A stretch of 64,000 nt of DNA from Entomortierella parvispora (GCA_963573315.1 OY752142.1:3162001-3226000); one strand, 5' to 3'; shown: positions 42,948 through 54,619, counted from the first letter of the stretch. The notes: a model not told the origin generated them from the sequence alone. Numbers and translations are program-made.

Positions 42948-45272
42948 CTAATATTTCTCCTTTTCCCGCTCCCCGTATCCGTCCTCGGTCTTGTACCCAC
43001 GCGCGATACCGGCGCGGCCTTCCGTCGCAAGTTCCACAGGTGTCTCGCCTAGGGCAACCTCCAAACCTCTAAACCCTCTGGACTGCAAGTACTCGCCGGC
43101 TGCACTCGACATCAACGTGGCGACGCTAGTGTCCTTACTCCTCACTGTCAGGTCCGTAGTTCCTTGGATCAAAGCCGAGAGTTCCTCGGTATCCTTGCTA
43201 TTAGTTGTGTACCGCTTGCTCTGTTTGAACTGTCCTGTCACCAACGAGAAATGAGGCTTTTCATCTTCGTCACTATCCTTATCCGTGTTATCTCCTTCAT
43301 CATCCGATGCTGCATCCAGTTGTGTCTGCGAAATCTTGATCTTATCAACTCCAATCTTGTCCTCGTCAGGCAAAAGCTGTTGAAAATCCGTTACATAGTC
43401 GCCATTCCACTCGCGAGATTTGCTGAGTGCAATCTCCAATTCATACGGAGTGACAATTGGCCGGTAAAACTCTTTGCTGTCAATCAAACTGTTCTCCGGG
43501 CAGGCCACGTACACAAAGCAGTCGATCTCCATGAAATTAGCCATCTTGGCGACGTTCAGCTTGCCCATTACAAAAGTATAGGCCTTCTTTCCCTTGGACT
43601 CGATCAATGCCTTCAAATGCTTGATCATTGTCATGTAAGACGCTAAAATAAAAAAAGGTTCCAATTCACGGTGAGCACATTGGCCTTGTGATTCAAGTAC
43701 AAATACGATTACGATCTCCTAACTATCTACTTACCAACACCCAGAGTCCCGATGGCGATTCCAATGACATCTGCGTCCTTTGCCTTTTGGACTAAAAAGT
43801 ACCGACGCATCAATGCCCTGTTCACTTGTGCGGATTCCAGGCGTCCCTTCTTTGTTTCTGGGTTGTAGGAGTACACGTCGCATCTGCTATGGGTCATCAT
43901 GATGTTGGACAAGGTCGGGCTTTCGTCTCCAACATAGAACAGTGTGTAGTCATCGATCAGGTCACCTTCAGGCAGATCGTACGTCCGACCAAAGCGTCTC
44001 CTCTTTTTTGTATGTTCACTGCTGTCCTCTTCAGTTGTCAATTGTGGAGTTGACGATGTGGACGTGGCGGTTCGGCATCCTGAAGAGTTGGAGCATTGCG
44101 CCTCGGCATCTATGGCCGATTCACCTGAGCAGCATCCTGTGGCTTTGGCCGATGTAGAATTGGAGCAGGAAGATTCATCTTTCTGACAGCATTTAGAGTT
44201 GAGAGTTCCGTTGGCGCTCGAGTTCGACAATACATAGCCTAAATTCGACTCTGTCTCCACTCTTGATTTGACAATGTTGGTGTAGTGCATTTCCGATTGA
44301 AGAGTGGTCAAAAGTTGATCTATAAAAGTGAAAAACATTGTGGGTTGTTAGTAGGATTCACACTGGGAATGGTATCACAACTAAACCCGAAACTCCAACA
44401 TGTAACTTACCGATGCAATGAGCATAGATCACGTCGTACATCAAAACAACTTTTTGAGTCTTGTCCTTTCCAAAGAATCCGTCAAAGGTGGTTGCGCAAT
44501 CCTGAACATCCACAGGTTGCTTTCCAAATACATAGATCACAGGAAGACGGGAGGTTCTAATAAGAGTGTTCATATAGCGAATAACCTGTTAATCACTACG
44601 CTCTCACATCAGCACCCTCATCAGTTTCAGAATGTAGCCGCAAATTGACTGAACTTACGGGCTCTGGCATGATCGACCATAGTGGATAATGGCATCGGCC
44701 GAAATGTGTTGAGCTGCTACCTCATCCACACAGCAGCTATGAAGGTTCATTACAACAAATGTCAGAGTTCCATGCTTCATTGGCTGAAAATATCCACAAT
44801 CCCTGAATGCCATCCAAATGTGTGGATCCTTTGTTTACCTTCCGTAGGAAGTATCGGCAAGGATGAAGACTGCGCTTCCTGTCTGATCCCGAATCAGTTG
44901 AGCCACAAGTCCAGAGTCTAGCAAGAGGTCGTCCGGGAATTGAAGAGCAATCTAGAGGGGTCACAGTCGGGTTAGATACAGACCAGAGTACCTTATCCAT
45001 GTCCTAGGTTTGGTCCGCATGTGGATTTTCTGTATTACTCTCTTATAGCCTCGCTCCCTGATCACGCTGACAGTGCGTTCGATTTCATAAATGTCTGTGC
45101 ATGACTTGATCTTGTCCTGCGACTCCGATGCTAGCTTGAAATGGTGGACCTCAAGGTGGCGTGCGATTACAGACGATCCGTCGTCAGCAAAGTTGGATGG
45201 TCCCGAGAGCGAATTCGACATTGTTGAGGCAGAAGAGATCTTTCCAGCAGGAGAAGCTGGGGGAAGACTCAT
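42948..45272 (-). CDS. DPH2: DPH2, diphthamide biosynthesis protein 2
   Basis: Dph2 pairs with Dph1 in the radical-SAM enzyme that transfers the 3-amino-3-carboxypropyl group to His of elongation factor 2, the first step of diphthamide synthesis. Exons on the minus strand are 45272-45039, 44951-44839, 44736-44659, 44556-44411, 44319-43735 and 43642-42948, in phase, giving 616 residues. Matches include [46 protein letters not shown], the mid-domain [18 protein letters not shown] and the C-terminal [19 protein letters not shown]. An unusual insertion of about 80 residues in the middle domain is rich in Ser and Cys (seven Cys, including two CC pairs). It shares a 119-bp divergent promoter with ASF1. 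Identity is strong; the insert is the oddity. Confidence 0.92.
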
Positions 45273-45391
45273 GTTCTTCTTCGGTCGATTTGCGTCACGT
45301 GCCAGAACAAAATTTCCTCTCTGTCTTCTGCATCCATCCTTCACCTCCTCACTCCACTCTTCTCCACTCTCAAGCCCGCTCTTTATTCATA

Positions 45392-46342
45392 ATGTCGATC
45401 GTCAACATCACGCAAATCCAGGTGCTCAACAACCCCACCCATTTCTCCAACCCATATCAGTTTGAGATCACATTCGAGTGCATTGCTCCTCTCGACGATT
45501 GTAAGCATTTTTTTCTTTTTCTTTTTCGCGTTGCATAGCCCTGTCCCCCGTTGTTTGCCACCACTTTTTGCTGCACGCACTAATGAACTACCTTTTGCTG
45601 CTAGACCTCGAATGGAAGATCATCTATGTGGGTTCGGCCGACAGCAACGCTCATGACCAAGTGCTCGAGTCCATTGAAGTAGGACCCATCCCCGTCGGTG
45701 TCAACAAGTTTGTCTTTGAGGTATGAATGGACGGACGCGTCAAAAACACAGGAGGTCTATTTACCTTTTGCTATTTTTTCCGTTCAAACCCCACCTCTTG
45801 GCAATACATTAGACTGATGCAAACAGCGTTTCTCTCATCGTTTACTATTAGTCTCCAGCACAAAAGCCAGAGTTGATTCCTCATGGCGACATTGTGGGCA
45901 TGGCAGTGATTCTGATCACATGCGCATACAAGGGCAAGGAGTTTGTCCGGATCGGATACTACGTCAACAACGACTATCTTGAGGATGAGATGAGGGAGAA
46001 CCCCCCAGAGACCATTGCCTATGACAAGTTGTTCAGGAGCATCTTGGCCAACAAGCCCAGGGTCACTCGGTTCCCCATCAACTGGTAAGTCGCCGTCATC
46101 GCCTTGTTTCTCTTTAGATATGCTCCATTTTTTTTCTTTTACCCTTTTTTGGGTGCTATTACACTTCTTGCCGAGAAGAACTTTATGCTCACTGTTTCTC
46201 TCTGTTGTCGATTACGTCTACTAGGGACAACCCAGCAGAGGAGGAGCGCCCCCCAGTTCAGCAGGATCCAACAGAGGAGGAGTTCCAGGAGATGGAGCAA
46301 AAGGCTATGCTGGACATGGAGGCAGAGGCTATGGAGGCTTAG
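45392..46342 (+). CDS. ASF1: ASF1 histone H3-H4 chaperone
   Basis: Asf1 binds H3-H4 dimers and hands them to CAF-1 or HIRA during nucleosome assembly. Exons are 45392-45500, 45605-45720, 45852-46084 and 46225-46342, in phase, giving 191 residues. The Ig-like core is almost textbook: [38 protein letters not shown], then [32 protein letters not shown] and [13 protein letters not shown]. The core ends at about residue 155 and is followed by a short Glu-rich acidic tail, shorter than that of budding yeast Asf1. The ATG is preceded by a pyrimidine-rich leader. It is divergent from DPH2. Confidence 0.96.
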
Positions 46343-46752
46343 AGGATACTAGAACAGGTTCAATTGGATCCCTGCGACACCTATCACTATTTACTCTGCT
46401 GGAGGACCACTTCTTTTTTTTGTTTGATCCTGTGATCTTTTTCATCCACGACCAGTGAAAGAAGCAGGCAGAAAAGCATTAGAAAGAAAGAAAAAACACC
46501 CCAATATATATCCAGGATATGGCATCCTCCTCATACTTTACAAAGATGGCCCATGCAGGGTCCAGAAACCGAGGGACTGGGAGGGAGGGAAGGAAGGGAA
46601 GGAAGGTGTGTGCAAGATAGAGGATAGTCACAAAGTCTAAGCCACTTTTTCAATCCCGAGCTGATCTCCAGAAAACACAGAGGTGTCCCTGAGACGCCAT
46701 TACATTCGCCTCATTGCCATCGCTCCTTTCCGCACATCACATTCACAGCACC
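46343..46752. other. Spacer between ASF1 and the mitochondrial uS12 gene
   Basis: A 410-bp region with A-rich and GGAAGG purine runs near 46578-46605. It probably contains the ASF1 3' UTR and the uS12m promoter. No gene is seen. Confidence 0.5.
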
Positions 46753-47301
46753 ATGTTCAACCTGCGATCCCTCATGGCAGCTTTGCCATCACCGGCAAGA
46801 GCTGTTGCCACCAGCACCACTTTCAGGACCGTCGCCGCCACCTCCAAGATCGCTACCCCCATCCCTCTCCTCCAGCAGATGCACATGAACAATGCTTTCC
46901 AACAACAACAGACCCGTTCCATGGCCTCGTTGAACCAGGTGATGCGCGGATGTCGCAAGACGTTCAAGAAGGAATCCCGCTCCCCAGCTCTGGATGCCTG
47001 CTTCCAAAAGAAGGGTGTCTGCGTCCGAGTCTTTACGCAAAAGCCTCGTAAGCCCAACTCGGCCGTCCGTAAGGTTGCCAGAGTCAAGTTGTCAAACGAC
47101 AAGGTTGTGAACGCCTACATCCCTGGAGAGGGCCACAACTTGCAGGAGCATTCTGTCGTCTTGGTCCGTGGAGGAAGAGTCCCCGATTTGCCCGGTGTGA
47201 GATACCATTTGGTCCGTGGCGCCATGGATTTGCAAGGTGTTCCTAACAGAAGAACGTCTCGTTCAAAATACGGAACCAAGAAGCCAAAGAAGGCAGAGTA
47301 A
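46753..47301 (+). CDS. MRPS12: Mitochondrial small-subunit ribosomal protein uS12m
   Basis: uS12 lines the decoding centre of the small ribosomal subunit. This single-exon gene encodes 182 residues. A long N-terminal extension (about residues 1-58), rich in Ala/Ser/Thr/Arg and poor in acids, is a likely mitochondrial targeting peptide. The conserved core then shows [61 protein letters not shown] and [20 protein letters not shown]. The KPRKPNSA and GGRVPDLPG loops are the universal uS12 signatures. The presequence and the bacterial-type core separate it from cytosolic uS12. Confidence 0.96.
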   Translation: MFNLRSLMAALPSPARAVATSTTFRTVAATSKIATPIPLLQQMHMNNAFQQQQTRSMASLNQVMRGCRKTFKKESRSPALDACFQKKGVCVRVFTQKPRKPNSAVRKVARVKLSNDKVVNAYIPGEGHNLQEHSVVLVRGGRVPDLPGVRYHLVRGAMDLQGVPNRRTSRSKYGTKKPKKAE

Positions 47302-47688
47302 AGACTTTTTTACTTTGTTTTCTCATGGAACCGGAAACTGGAAACTAGATCAGAATACAAGGGATCGTAATCGGAAATCGAGTGTTGGAGGAGTCCATGA
47401 ATTAGCGCTACCATCATTCACCATTATCACTATCATCATCTTCATCTTCGTCATCGACTCTTGGATTAGCCCGACACTTTGCATCGATATTACAACCATT
47501 ACCACGATATAGAGACCCGAGGGAGAAAAGGGACGAAGGGGCCGACTGGATTCACCAAAAAGCAGTCAATTGTGCTATAATAAAAATGTACTCTCATATA
47601 GACCATATCTTTCATTTTTTTGATGAGTGGGGCGCAACTTGATATACTGTGTATGTCTTTATTGCAAGTAAAAAAACAAGCATGGTTT
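47302..47688. other. Convergent 3' spacer between uS12m and VPS28
   Basis: A 387-bp AT-leaning region between two stop codons, presumably both 3' UTRs. No gene is seen. Confidence 0.5.
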
Positions 47689-48875
47689 CTATGAACTCTC
47701 GAGCCAGTTCATAAAGGAAGCATAGATACTCTCCAGGTCGAATCCCATTTGTCTCCGATCTTCAGCACTCAACTCGTCGCTTGCCTTCATACCATTCAGT
47801 TTGATCAGCCTGGAGGGAGAACAAAGAAATCAAAGAGGTTAGTCGTCCAACACTCTGAACAGTTGGTTCTCTCTCGCACATTCTTTGCAATCTACTGAAC
47901 TCACCATTCTCGAATCTTGGCTCTTCCTTCGAAATCGGCAGGCAAGGACCGCACGTTATTAAGACTCTGCATCAATTCCGCCAACAATGGATGCAGTTCA
48001 TCTACGGCAGCCATGCCAATTTTCAACATATCCACAGCCGTATGGAAGTGCTAAAAGAGAAGGGTTAAAAAAAAAGAAGAAACGAGCGTCAATTCTTGAC
48101 CTATGATGTGTAACATTCTTGTTGTATCCCAAGTGGCATGGCGTTTTTATCTCGCCTTACACCGACAACTTCTGCGACAAGTCGAGCATTGATACGTCCA
48201 TTGGTACTCTCATTGGACCGTCCACCGTCTCCAAATTCGACTGTGGCAGGCACACCGATCCGGATCCGCTTCGCGGCTGCGGGACAATTGAGGTTGTATT
48301 CCTTCATGAACCTCTCCAAATCTGGAGCCACGTCCCCCAACAAACTTGATGCTGCCCTGTACTGAGCAATTAGCTGTGTGCAAGCAGGTGTATATCTAAA
48401 AGAAATGTCGAAAAATGTCGAAAACGAGAGGTCGGAGATGATTGACGTTAGAACACCGTCCAAGAGTGCGCAAAAAAAAGAAAGCTTCTTTTTTGTCACT
48501 TTCAATGTATTGCCTGCCCTGATGACTTACTCTGTGTGGACGATGGCGCTGCGAATATAGGCGAGTTCGAGGTGCTCGAGAACGACGATAATTGAGTATA
48601 AATCTGCCATATTGTCCATTTGTGCTCGCTCTCGGTTGTTGGTGGTCAGTCTGATTTCCTCATCGAGGTTGATGGCCGGCATGCCTATTGACATTTATAG
48701 AGCAAAAAAGATATATGAGAAGATGAGTGCGTTTTGACGCGGAGTAAATAGTCAAAGGGTCGACAAAGAGCGCCAAGGTTTCGGCAACGTTACTGGAGGA
48801 TGACCCGTAGGCGCTTGTGGAGGATGTGCCATTTACAGTGGACAGGTACTGTTGTGCGGAGGAGTTGAATGACAT
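47689..48875 (-). CDS. VPS28: VPS28, ESCRT-I subunit
   Basis: Vps28 links ESCRT-I to ESCRT-II during sorting of ubiquitinated cargo into multivesicular bodies. Exons on the minus strand are 48875-48794, 48684-48531, 48395-48161, 48050-47905 and 47809-47689, in phase, giving 245 residues. The N-terminal helical part contains INLDEEIRLTTNNRERAQMD, then NMADLYSIIVVLEHLELAYI. The C-terminal four-helix domain contains KIGMAAVDELHPLLAELMQS, LPADFEGRAKIREWLIKLNG and GFDLESIYASFMNWL. These match the family closely. The first exon adds a Ser-rich N-terminus of about 27 residues. The first intron uses donor GTAACG and is the least certain border. It is divergent with the Q/G-rich orphan at 49128. Confidence 0.94.
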
Positions 48876-49127
48876 GGATGGGTTGTGTTGCGAATGTAAG
48901 GGTATATGCAGAAGGAACGAAAGGGCAGGGAGCGGGAGGGCAATGGGAAAGAGTCAAGTGCATGCATGCTCTCATCGGCTACATGACTGCACTTTTTTTG
49001 GGATTTCGGTGGCGTGTCTGTTGCAAAAAAAGGGTGGCCGCCCTTCTCGTCTTCGCATTTCCTTCTTGTCTCTCCTTTCATCAAATCAACCCCGTTTCAT
49101 TCTTACACTCGCACACACATCATCAAC

Positions 49128-50015
49128 ATGAGCTACAACAGAGGGGGCCATGGACGTGGTGGGGGGATGCCAAATAAACCTAGGGGAGGTGGAGGTCCTC
49201 CTGGCTTTGGGTGAGTGGAAGCATCGAATGTCGCATGATCTCTTATGGGCAAGGCAGGGCTCACGCGTCCGTATGTCTTGGAGTAGGAAATCTAACATCC
49301 TCCCTCCTCTCGACCATGCTGCCTTCTGCTCCTTGCTCTCATAGAAACGACATGCCTCAGCAACAATTTGGCTTTCAACAGCGCAACTATCCACCCCAGA
49401 TGATCCCGCCTACCAATCAACCAGGAGGGGTCGGTATCGGAGGTCCAGGACAACCAATGCAGCAACAACCACAACAACATATCCCTCAAAATATCCAAAT
49501 ACCAACCGTGCAGCAATCTCGATCTTTCCTCGGGGGCATGCCTTCACCTTCTCTTGTGCAATCTGGATCCATGCCCATGATGGGCTACCAAGGTGCACCG
49601 TAAGTTTTCATTGCGGTTACAAACGAAGACCCAGGTGATATACTGATTGTCTTTTGCTCCTCAATCTCTCTCTCAGATCCTCTTCAAGCGGTACCAGAGC
49701 ACCATTTGGACCACCAATTGGACCCATTGGGCAAGGAGAAAAGTCCCACCATGATGTAAATACTGATTGACAAGCCAGACCACTGTTCTCTAGCCATTGT
49801 TTTCATTTGACCCAGTAGACTGACTCTAAAGTATTCTATCTCCATTATAACAGATCCTCCGCAAACACCAGGAAGAGTACGCTCTGAAGCAGTCGGGAAA
49901 CTTGGCCATGACGCAGGCCCAAAGTACCACCCCTGGCACATACATTGGCATGTCCTCCAAACACAACAACAGTGTCATTCCAGTTTTACCAAGATTGAGC
50001 AATCCAGTCCCATAG
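49128..50015 (+). CDS. Gln/Gly/Pro-rich low-complexity protein, unidentified
   Basis: Four exons, 49128-49210, 49345-49599, 49677-49755 and 49854-50015, join in phase to 192 residues. The N-terminus is RGG-like (SYNRGGHGRGGG, PRGGGGPPGFG), a composition common in RNA-binding or phase-separating proteins. The middle is Gln/Pro/Met-rich. A short segment near the C-terminus (ILRKHQEEYALKQSGNLAMT) could form an amphipathic helix. No domain is recognised, and low complexity makes family assignment unsafe. The gene is supported by four consistent splice junctions and its place between VPS28 (divergent) and HSP90 (convergent). A role in RNA or chromatin assemblies is a guess only. Confidence 0.72.
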
Positions 50016-50243
50016 AAATAAAAGGATTGCCGTTTCATTTTACATATTTGGACGCATGATACAATGGCCAATGCAAACATGCAAGATACAAGACAAATGG
50101 TTCATCAGCAGAAAGAAAAGTTTTTAATTACAGTGTTGGGAGAGTGCAGAAGAAAAAAAAAGGTAAAAAGAAAAGCAGCAATGCGACTAAGTTGTAGTTC
50201 GAGAAATGTGCAATAGAAGTTGTGCAGAGCTTTTGTTTCGAAT

Positions 50244-52675
50244 TTAATCGACCTCCTCCATCTCGCTGGCCTCAACAACATCCTCAGCCTCGAGGGCGGG
50301 CATGTCGGAGCCAGCCTCCTCCTCATCATCCTCATCGATCGAGAGACCGAGCTTGATCATGCGGTGGATGCGGTCAGCGAAGGTATCAGTCTTCTCAATG
50401 CTGAAGCCAGAGACAACGAGGGCAACGTCGTACATCAACAAGGTCAAGTCCTTGACGGTCTTGTCGTTCTTGTCGGCCTCAACCTTGGCCTTCAAGGTCT
50501 TGATGATCGAGTTCTTGGGGTTCAACTCGAGAGACTTCTTGGAAGCCATGTACGAGGACATGGAAGAGTCACGGAGAGCCTGAGCCTTCATGATACGCTC
50601 CATGTTGGAGGACCAGCCGAAAGCACCGGTAACGAGAACGCAGGGGGACTCGTTAATACGGTTGGAAACCAAGACCTTCTCGACCTTGTCGCCGAGAATC
50701 TCCTTGATCTGAGCGCAGAGACCCTCGTAGGACTTCTCCTCGGCCTCACGGGCAGCCTTCTCCTCGTCATCCTCCTCGAGCTCGAGACCCTCCTTGGTGA
50801 CGGAGACAAGCTTCTTGCCATCGTACTCCTTGAGCTGGGTAACGGCGTACTCATCAATGGGGTCAACCATGAAGAGGACCTCGAAGCCCTTCTTCTTCAA
50901 GACCTCAATGAAGGGAGAGTTCTCAACAGCGGTGCGGGACTCGCCGGTGATGTAGTAGATGTTCTTCTGCTTCTCGGGCATGCGGGTGACGTAGTCCTTG
51001 AAGGAGGTCATCTCATCCGAAGACTTGGTGGAGTGGTAACGGAGGAGATCAGCAAGCTTGTTGCGGTTCTGGGAATCCTCGTGAACACCGAGCTTGATGT
51101 TCTTGGAGAAGGCCTCGTAGAACTTGGCGAAGTTCTCCTTGTCCTCAGCGATCTCAGCGAACATCTCGAGACACTTCTTGACGAGGTTCTTGCGGATGAC
51201 CTTGAGAATCTTGTTCTGCTGCAAAGTCTCACGGGAAATGTTCAAGGGGAGATCCTCAGAGTCGACGATACCCTTGATGAAGTTGAGCCACTCGGGGATC
51301 AAATCCTCGCAGTCATCCATAATGAAGACGCGGCGGACGTACAACTTGATGTTGTTGCGCTTCTTCTTCTGCTCGAACATGTCGAAGGGGGCACGGCCGG
51401 GAACGAAGAGAATGGCACGGAACTCGAGCTGACCCTCAATGGCAAAGTGCTTGACGGCCATGTGGTCACCCCAGTCGTTGGTGAGGGACTTGTAGAAGGC
51501 GGCGTACTCATCGTTGGTGATATCCTCGGGGTTGCGGGTCCAGAGAGGCTTGGTCTTGTTGAGTTCCTCGTTCTCGATGGTCTTCTCCTTGATGGTCTTC
51601 TTCTTCTTGTCCTTCTTGTCCTCCTCATCCTCGATCTCCTCGATCTTGGCACCGTCCTCCTTGACCTCCTCCTCCTCATCATCCTCAACCTCCTTCTCGG
51701 TCTCCTTCTCAACAGCGAGCTGGATGGGGTAACCGATGAACTCGGAGTGCTTCTTGATGATCTCCTTGATCTTCTTCTCCTCGAGGTATTCGAGCTGATC
51801 CTCCTTCATGAAGAGGCGCATCTCGGTACCGCGGCCCAAGGAGGGGTTGACGGTATCGCGGGTGATGGTGAAGGAACCGCCGGCGGCAGACTCCCAGATG
51901 TACTGCTCATCATCGTTGTGCTTGGAGATGACCTGGACACGCTCGGCAACCAAGTAGGCAGAGTAGAAACCGACACCGAACTGACCGATCATGGAGATAT
52001 CAGCACCAGTGCTGAGAGCCTCCATGAAAGCCTTGGTGCCAGACTTGGCAATGGTACCCAAGTTGTTGACGAGATCGGCCTTGGTCATACCAACACCGGT
52101 ATCGCGAATGATCAAGACGTTGTTCTCACGGTCGGGGGTGATGCGGATGTAGAGCTCCTTCTCCGAGTCGAGCTTGGAGGGGTCGGTAAGAGCCTCGTAG
52201 CGGATCTTGTCGAGGGCATCTGTATTGTTGCGATGTGAAAAAAGTGCGTGTGAGTAGTTGTTACTAGAAAAAAAAAGCTAGCTCAGGCAGTAGTAATAAA
52301 ATGGGACGTACCGGAAGCGTTGGAAACCAACTCTCTCAAGAAGACCTCCTTGTTAGAGTAGAAGGTGTTGATGATCAAACTCATCAACTGAGAGATCTCA
52401 GCCTATTGAATACATTTGCGAAAGAGGAAGAAATGAGTGAGTCAGGGTGAGCCAGGAGCCAGAGTGATTCAAATGGCCCGTTCCCAGAGTGATCCGCTCG
52501 CTGCCTTTGAACTTGTTATTGTTGTTGTTATCGAGCGAGTTGCATAGCGTGGGTGCAGTGCGCGTTCAGCTCGACTGAACACGGCAAAACAAAAAGACTG
52601 TGGGAATCACTCCTGGACATTAACAAAAGCAAGAGCGACTGGGCGTACCTGGAAGGAAAACGTTTCTTGGGACAT
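50244..52675 (-). CDS. HSP90: HSP90 cytosolic molecular chaperone
   Basis: Hsp90 is an ATP-dependent dimeric chaperone for kinases, receptors and other clients. Exons on the minus strand are 52675-52649 (nine codons, MSQETFSFQ), 52402-52312 and 52219-50244, giving 697 residues, near the fungal norm of about 700. The N-domain shows [56 protein letters not shown] and [16 protein letters not shown] charged Glu/Lys linker follows. The middle domain has [20 protein letters not shown] and [19 protein letters not shown]. The protein ends in MEEVD, the docking site for TPR co-chaperones. Codon use is extremely biased, as expected of an abundant protein; this explains the long antisense open frame at 50220-52238. 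Confidence 0.97.
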
Positions 52676-53292
52676 GGCGGGTAGCTTGGTTCTTCGGGAC
52701 TTTCGGGGGAGGGGAAAGGGAAAGAAAAAAGATGAGGAAAAAGGATCGAAATCCGATGGCGCTGTCCTTTAAGTATTCTTTCGACTGTGCCTGTGTGCTG
52801 GGCCACAGAACTGAACTGGAAACTGCTAGAAGCTTTTCGCCTCTTCTTGCCTGAAGCAAAAAGATTGCCCCTACCCTCTCTGTGTGGCTGAGATTGATTT
52901 TTTCGTCGTCCTGCTGCTTTGCCAGAGAGTTTCCTTTGCCAGCGAACGAGCGAAGCAATTCTCATCACGTGATGCCTTCACGCCGCCACTGCCAGCCCAC
53001 TCGTCAAGGTTCTTCTACGGTTCTGCGCCAGAGAACACGGAGAGCACTGCCGCAGCTTGCATCAAACCACACACCAATACACAGACAGAACAGCCCGACG
53101 GATTCGTTATTAAAATCGATTCTATTTACAATGGTTTGTGTCAGAGTGGAGAGAACAGAAGGACTGGAGGAAGGCCGAAGCGGACAGGTCGCAGAGAAGG
53201 GTGAAAAAAAATAAACTAATTGTACAAGCGCTGTGTAAAAGAGAGGATATCCTACAAGATGTTATGGTGGTGACGGGAAGACAGGACCAATT
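52676..53292. other. HSP90 promoter region and spacer
   Basis: A 617-bp region with a perfect CATCACGTGATG palindrome at 52963-52974 and a heat-shock-element-like AGAAGCTTTTC near 52829-52839. The HSE reading is weak because its second inverted unit is imperfect. Confidence 0.45.
52963..52974. promoter_or_regulatory. CACGTG box in a 12-bp palindrome upstream of HSP90
   Basis: CATCACGTGATG is a perfect palindrome about 290 bp upstream of the HSP90 start codon. It matches the bHLH core seen at several other promoters in the window. Confidence 0.45.
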
Positions 53293-53625
53293 CTAGGATC
53301 TACTCGAAGGTTGCTCATGCAGACCTTCGACATGAACGCCCATCCGGCAGAGGACACACTCATCCACGCGCTCCTGTCCGTCGGTCACATAGACAACATT
53401 CAAGACCTTCATCTTGAGTTCTCCAACAGTCGTCTGGCCAGGCACGATATCCTGATCCGCCAGCAAAGAGTAATGTACAAAGTTGCCTGGCAAGCGGACG
53501 TTGATGCCACGGATCGTTTCGTTCTGGTACTGGAGCAAATAACTGAGGAACGAGGGCGACGTCAGAGGGAGAGGCGAGAGCGTCTGCTGCTGTTCAGGCG
53601 AAAAGGCAATGAGTTTCGTAGTCAT
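53293..53625 (-). CDS. Small unidentified protein
   Basis: A single-exon frame of 110 residues from the ATG at 53625, preceded by an A/C-rich leader (CTCAAACTCAACC) typical of start contexts here. An in-frame ATG at 53721 would give 142 residues. The sequence is not low-complexity and alternates hydrophobic strands (SYLLQYQNETIRGINVRLPG, VGELKMKVLNVVYVTDGQER, DECVLCRMGVHVEG). That pattern would suit a small beta-rich fold such as an OB-fold. I considered a telomere-capping Ten1-like or similar OB protein but cannot support it. It lies just downstream of SmF on the same strand. Treat as a probable gene of unknown role. Confidence 0.55.
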   Translation of the reverse strand: MTTKLIAFSPEQQQTLSPLPLTSPSFLSYLLQYQNETIRGINVRLPGNFVHYSLLADQDIVPGQTTVGELKMKVLNVVYVTDGQERVDECVLCRMGVHVEGLHEQPSSRS

Positions 53626-53911
53626 GGTTGAGTTTGAGTTCTTGAGGCTAGGCTTGTATCCTTGATGGTGTGGGGTTGGTGTGTGGCGGTGATGAAGAAG
53701 GTTAGCGTAGGTCTTTGCCATTGGATGGCGCAGGTCAGAATGCCAGCACGAATCATTCGCAGGTCCAGCACGTCACCGTACAACTTCAAGCGCTGGGACT
53801 GGTCAAAATGATATCCGTTTTATTATTGAGTGGGCCAGCGTTATTCTGCGACAATTGCGTAGGATGCCATGCGTCCGATCAATATTTATTCAAAGAGATT
53901 ATGGGCCCCTC

Positions 53912-54619
53912 CTATTCCTCGTCAATTCCCCGTACATAGAGTACGTTGTTGCAGCGGATCAAGACCTCGCCTAGGGTGCCCGCTGATGTGCCATCGACAA
54001 ACTCTTCCGTGTTTGCGAGCTATTAAAAGTATACAGATCAGTTCAAAGGCAATTGTCAGTACGGTTCGATCTGGGCAGGAGGAGGTGCATTTGAAAAAGC
54101 GAACTCGAGAGAAAATCATACCTGCAGGTTCATGTATGAATCGACCGAGACCAAGAATCCCTTGTACTCCTGTCCCCACTTCAGTTTGACCATGACGGCC
54201 TTTCCTGTGAGGTCATTCAAGAATGGCTTGGGGTTGACGGGTACGAACTAGAAGAGGTTTGAAGGCGAAGCAAATATGGGATATATAGAATTGTAAATGG
54301 TCCGACCTCATGTGTAAGTAATAACGAACGTCTGAAGGACTGATGTGATTCCTCTGTTTCTGTGTTGCGTGATCCATTCTCCAGCTTGCCCTTGCATGCT
54401 CGCTATCTCTTTTTAACAAAGGAACATTCCTGAATAGTTCCCGTTATAAGTCATAGAGGTGAACCTCGATGTAAACAACAGTCTGGTCAGTCTGTTGCCC
54501 AACCAATGGGAAACTGTGGCAATTGGGCCTTTCCAGAAGTCGTGTATCACTGTTATCGTTATGTCGTCCTCGATGAGCGTCATCCTCGGTGCGTGTCTGG
54601 CGCAGACTTACAGTGGACA
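53912..54619 (-). CDS. SNRPF: Small nuclear ribonucleoprotein Sm F
   Basis: SmF is one of seven Sm proteins that form the ring on U1, U2, U4 and U5 snRNA. Exons on the minus strand are 54619-54611 (only nine nucleotides, encoding MST), 54247-54122 and 54019-53912, in phase, giving 80 residues. The product is nearly all Sm fold. Sm1 contains [20 protein letters not shown], then [20 protein letters not shown]. Sm2 contains [20 protein letters not shown]. The NPKPFL N-terminus and [13 protein letters not shown] block distinguish SmF from other Sm/LSm proteins. The tail is short. The start codon lies 253 bp from the divergent TAF8 start, with a CACGTG box at 54709-54714 between them. Confidence 0.95.

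Noticed and set aside
50220-52238. 672-codon open frame on the plus strand
   Set aside because: It is exactly antisense to HSP90. It arises from the extreme codon bias of that gene (few TTA/CTA/TCA codons) and its Leu/Val/Asp/Glu-rich composition is a mirror of the HSP90 frame.
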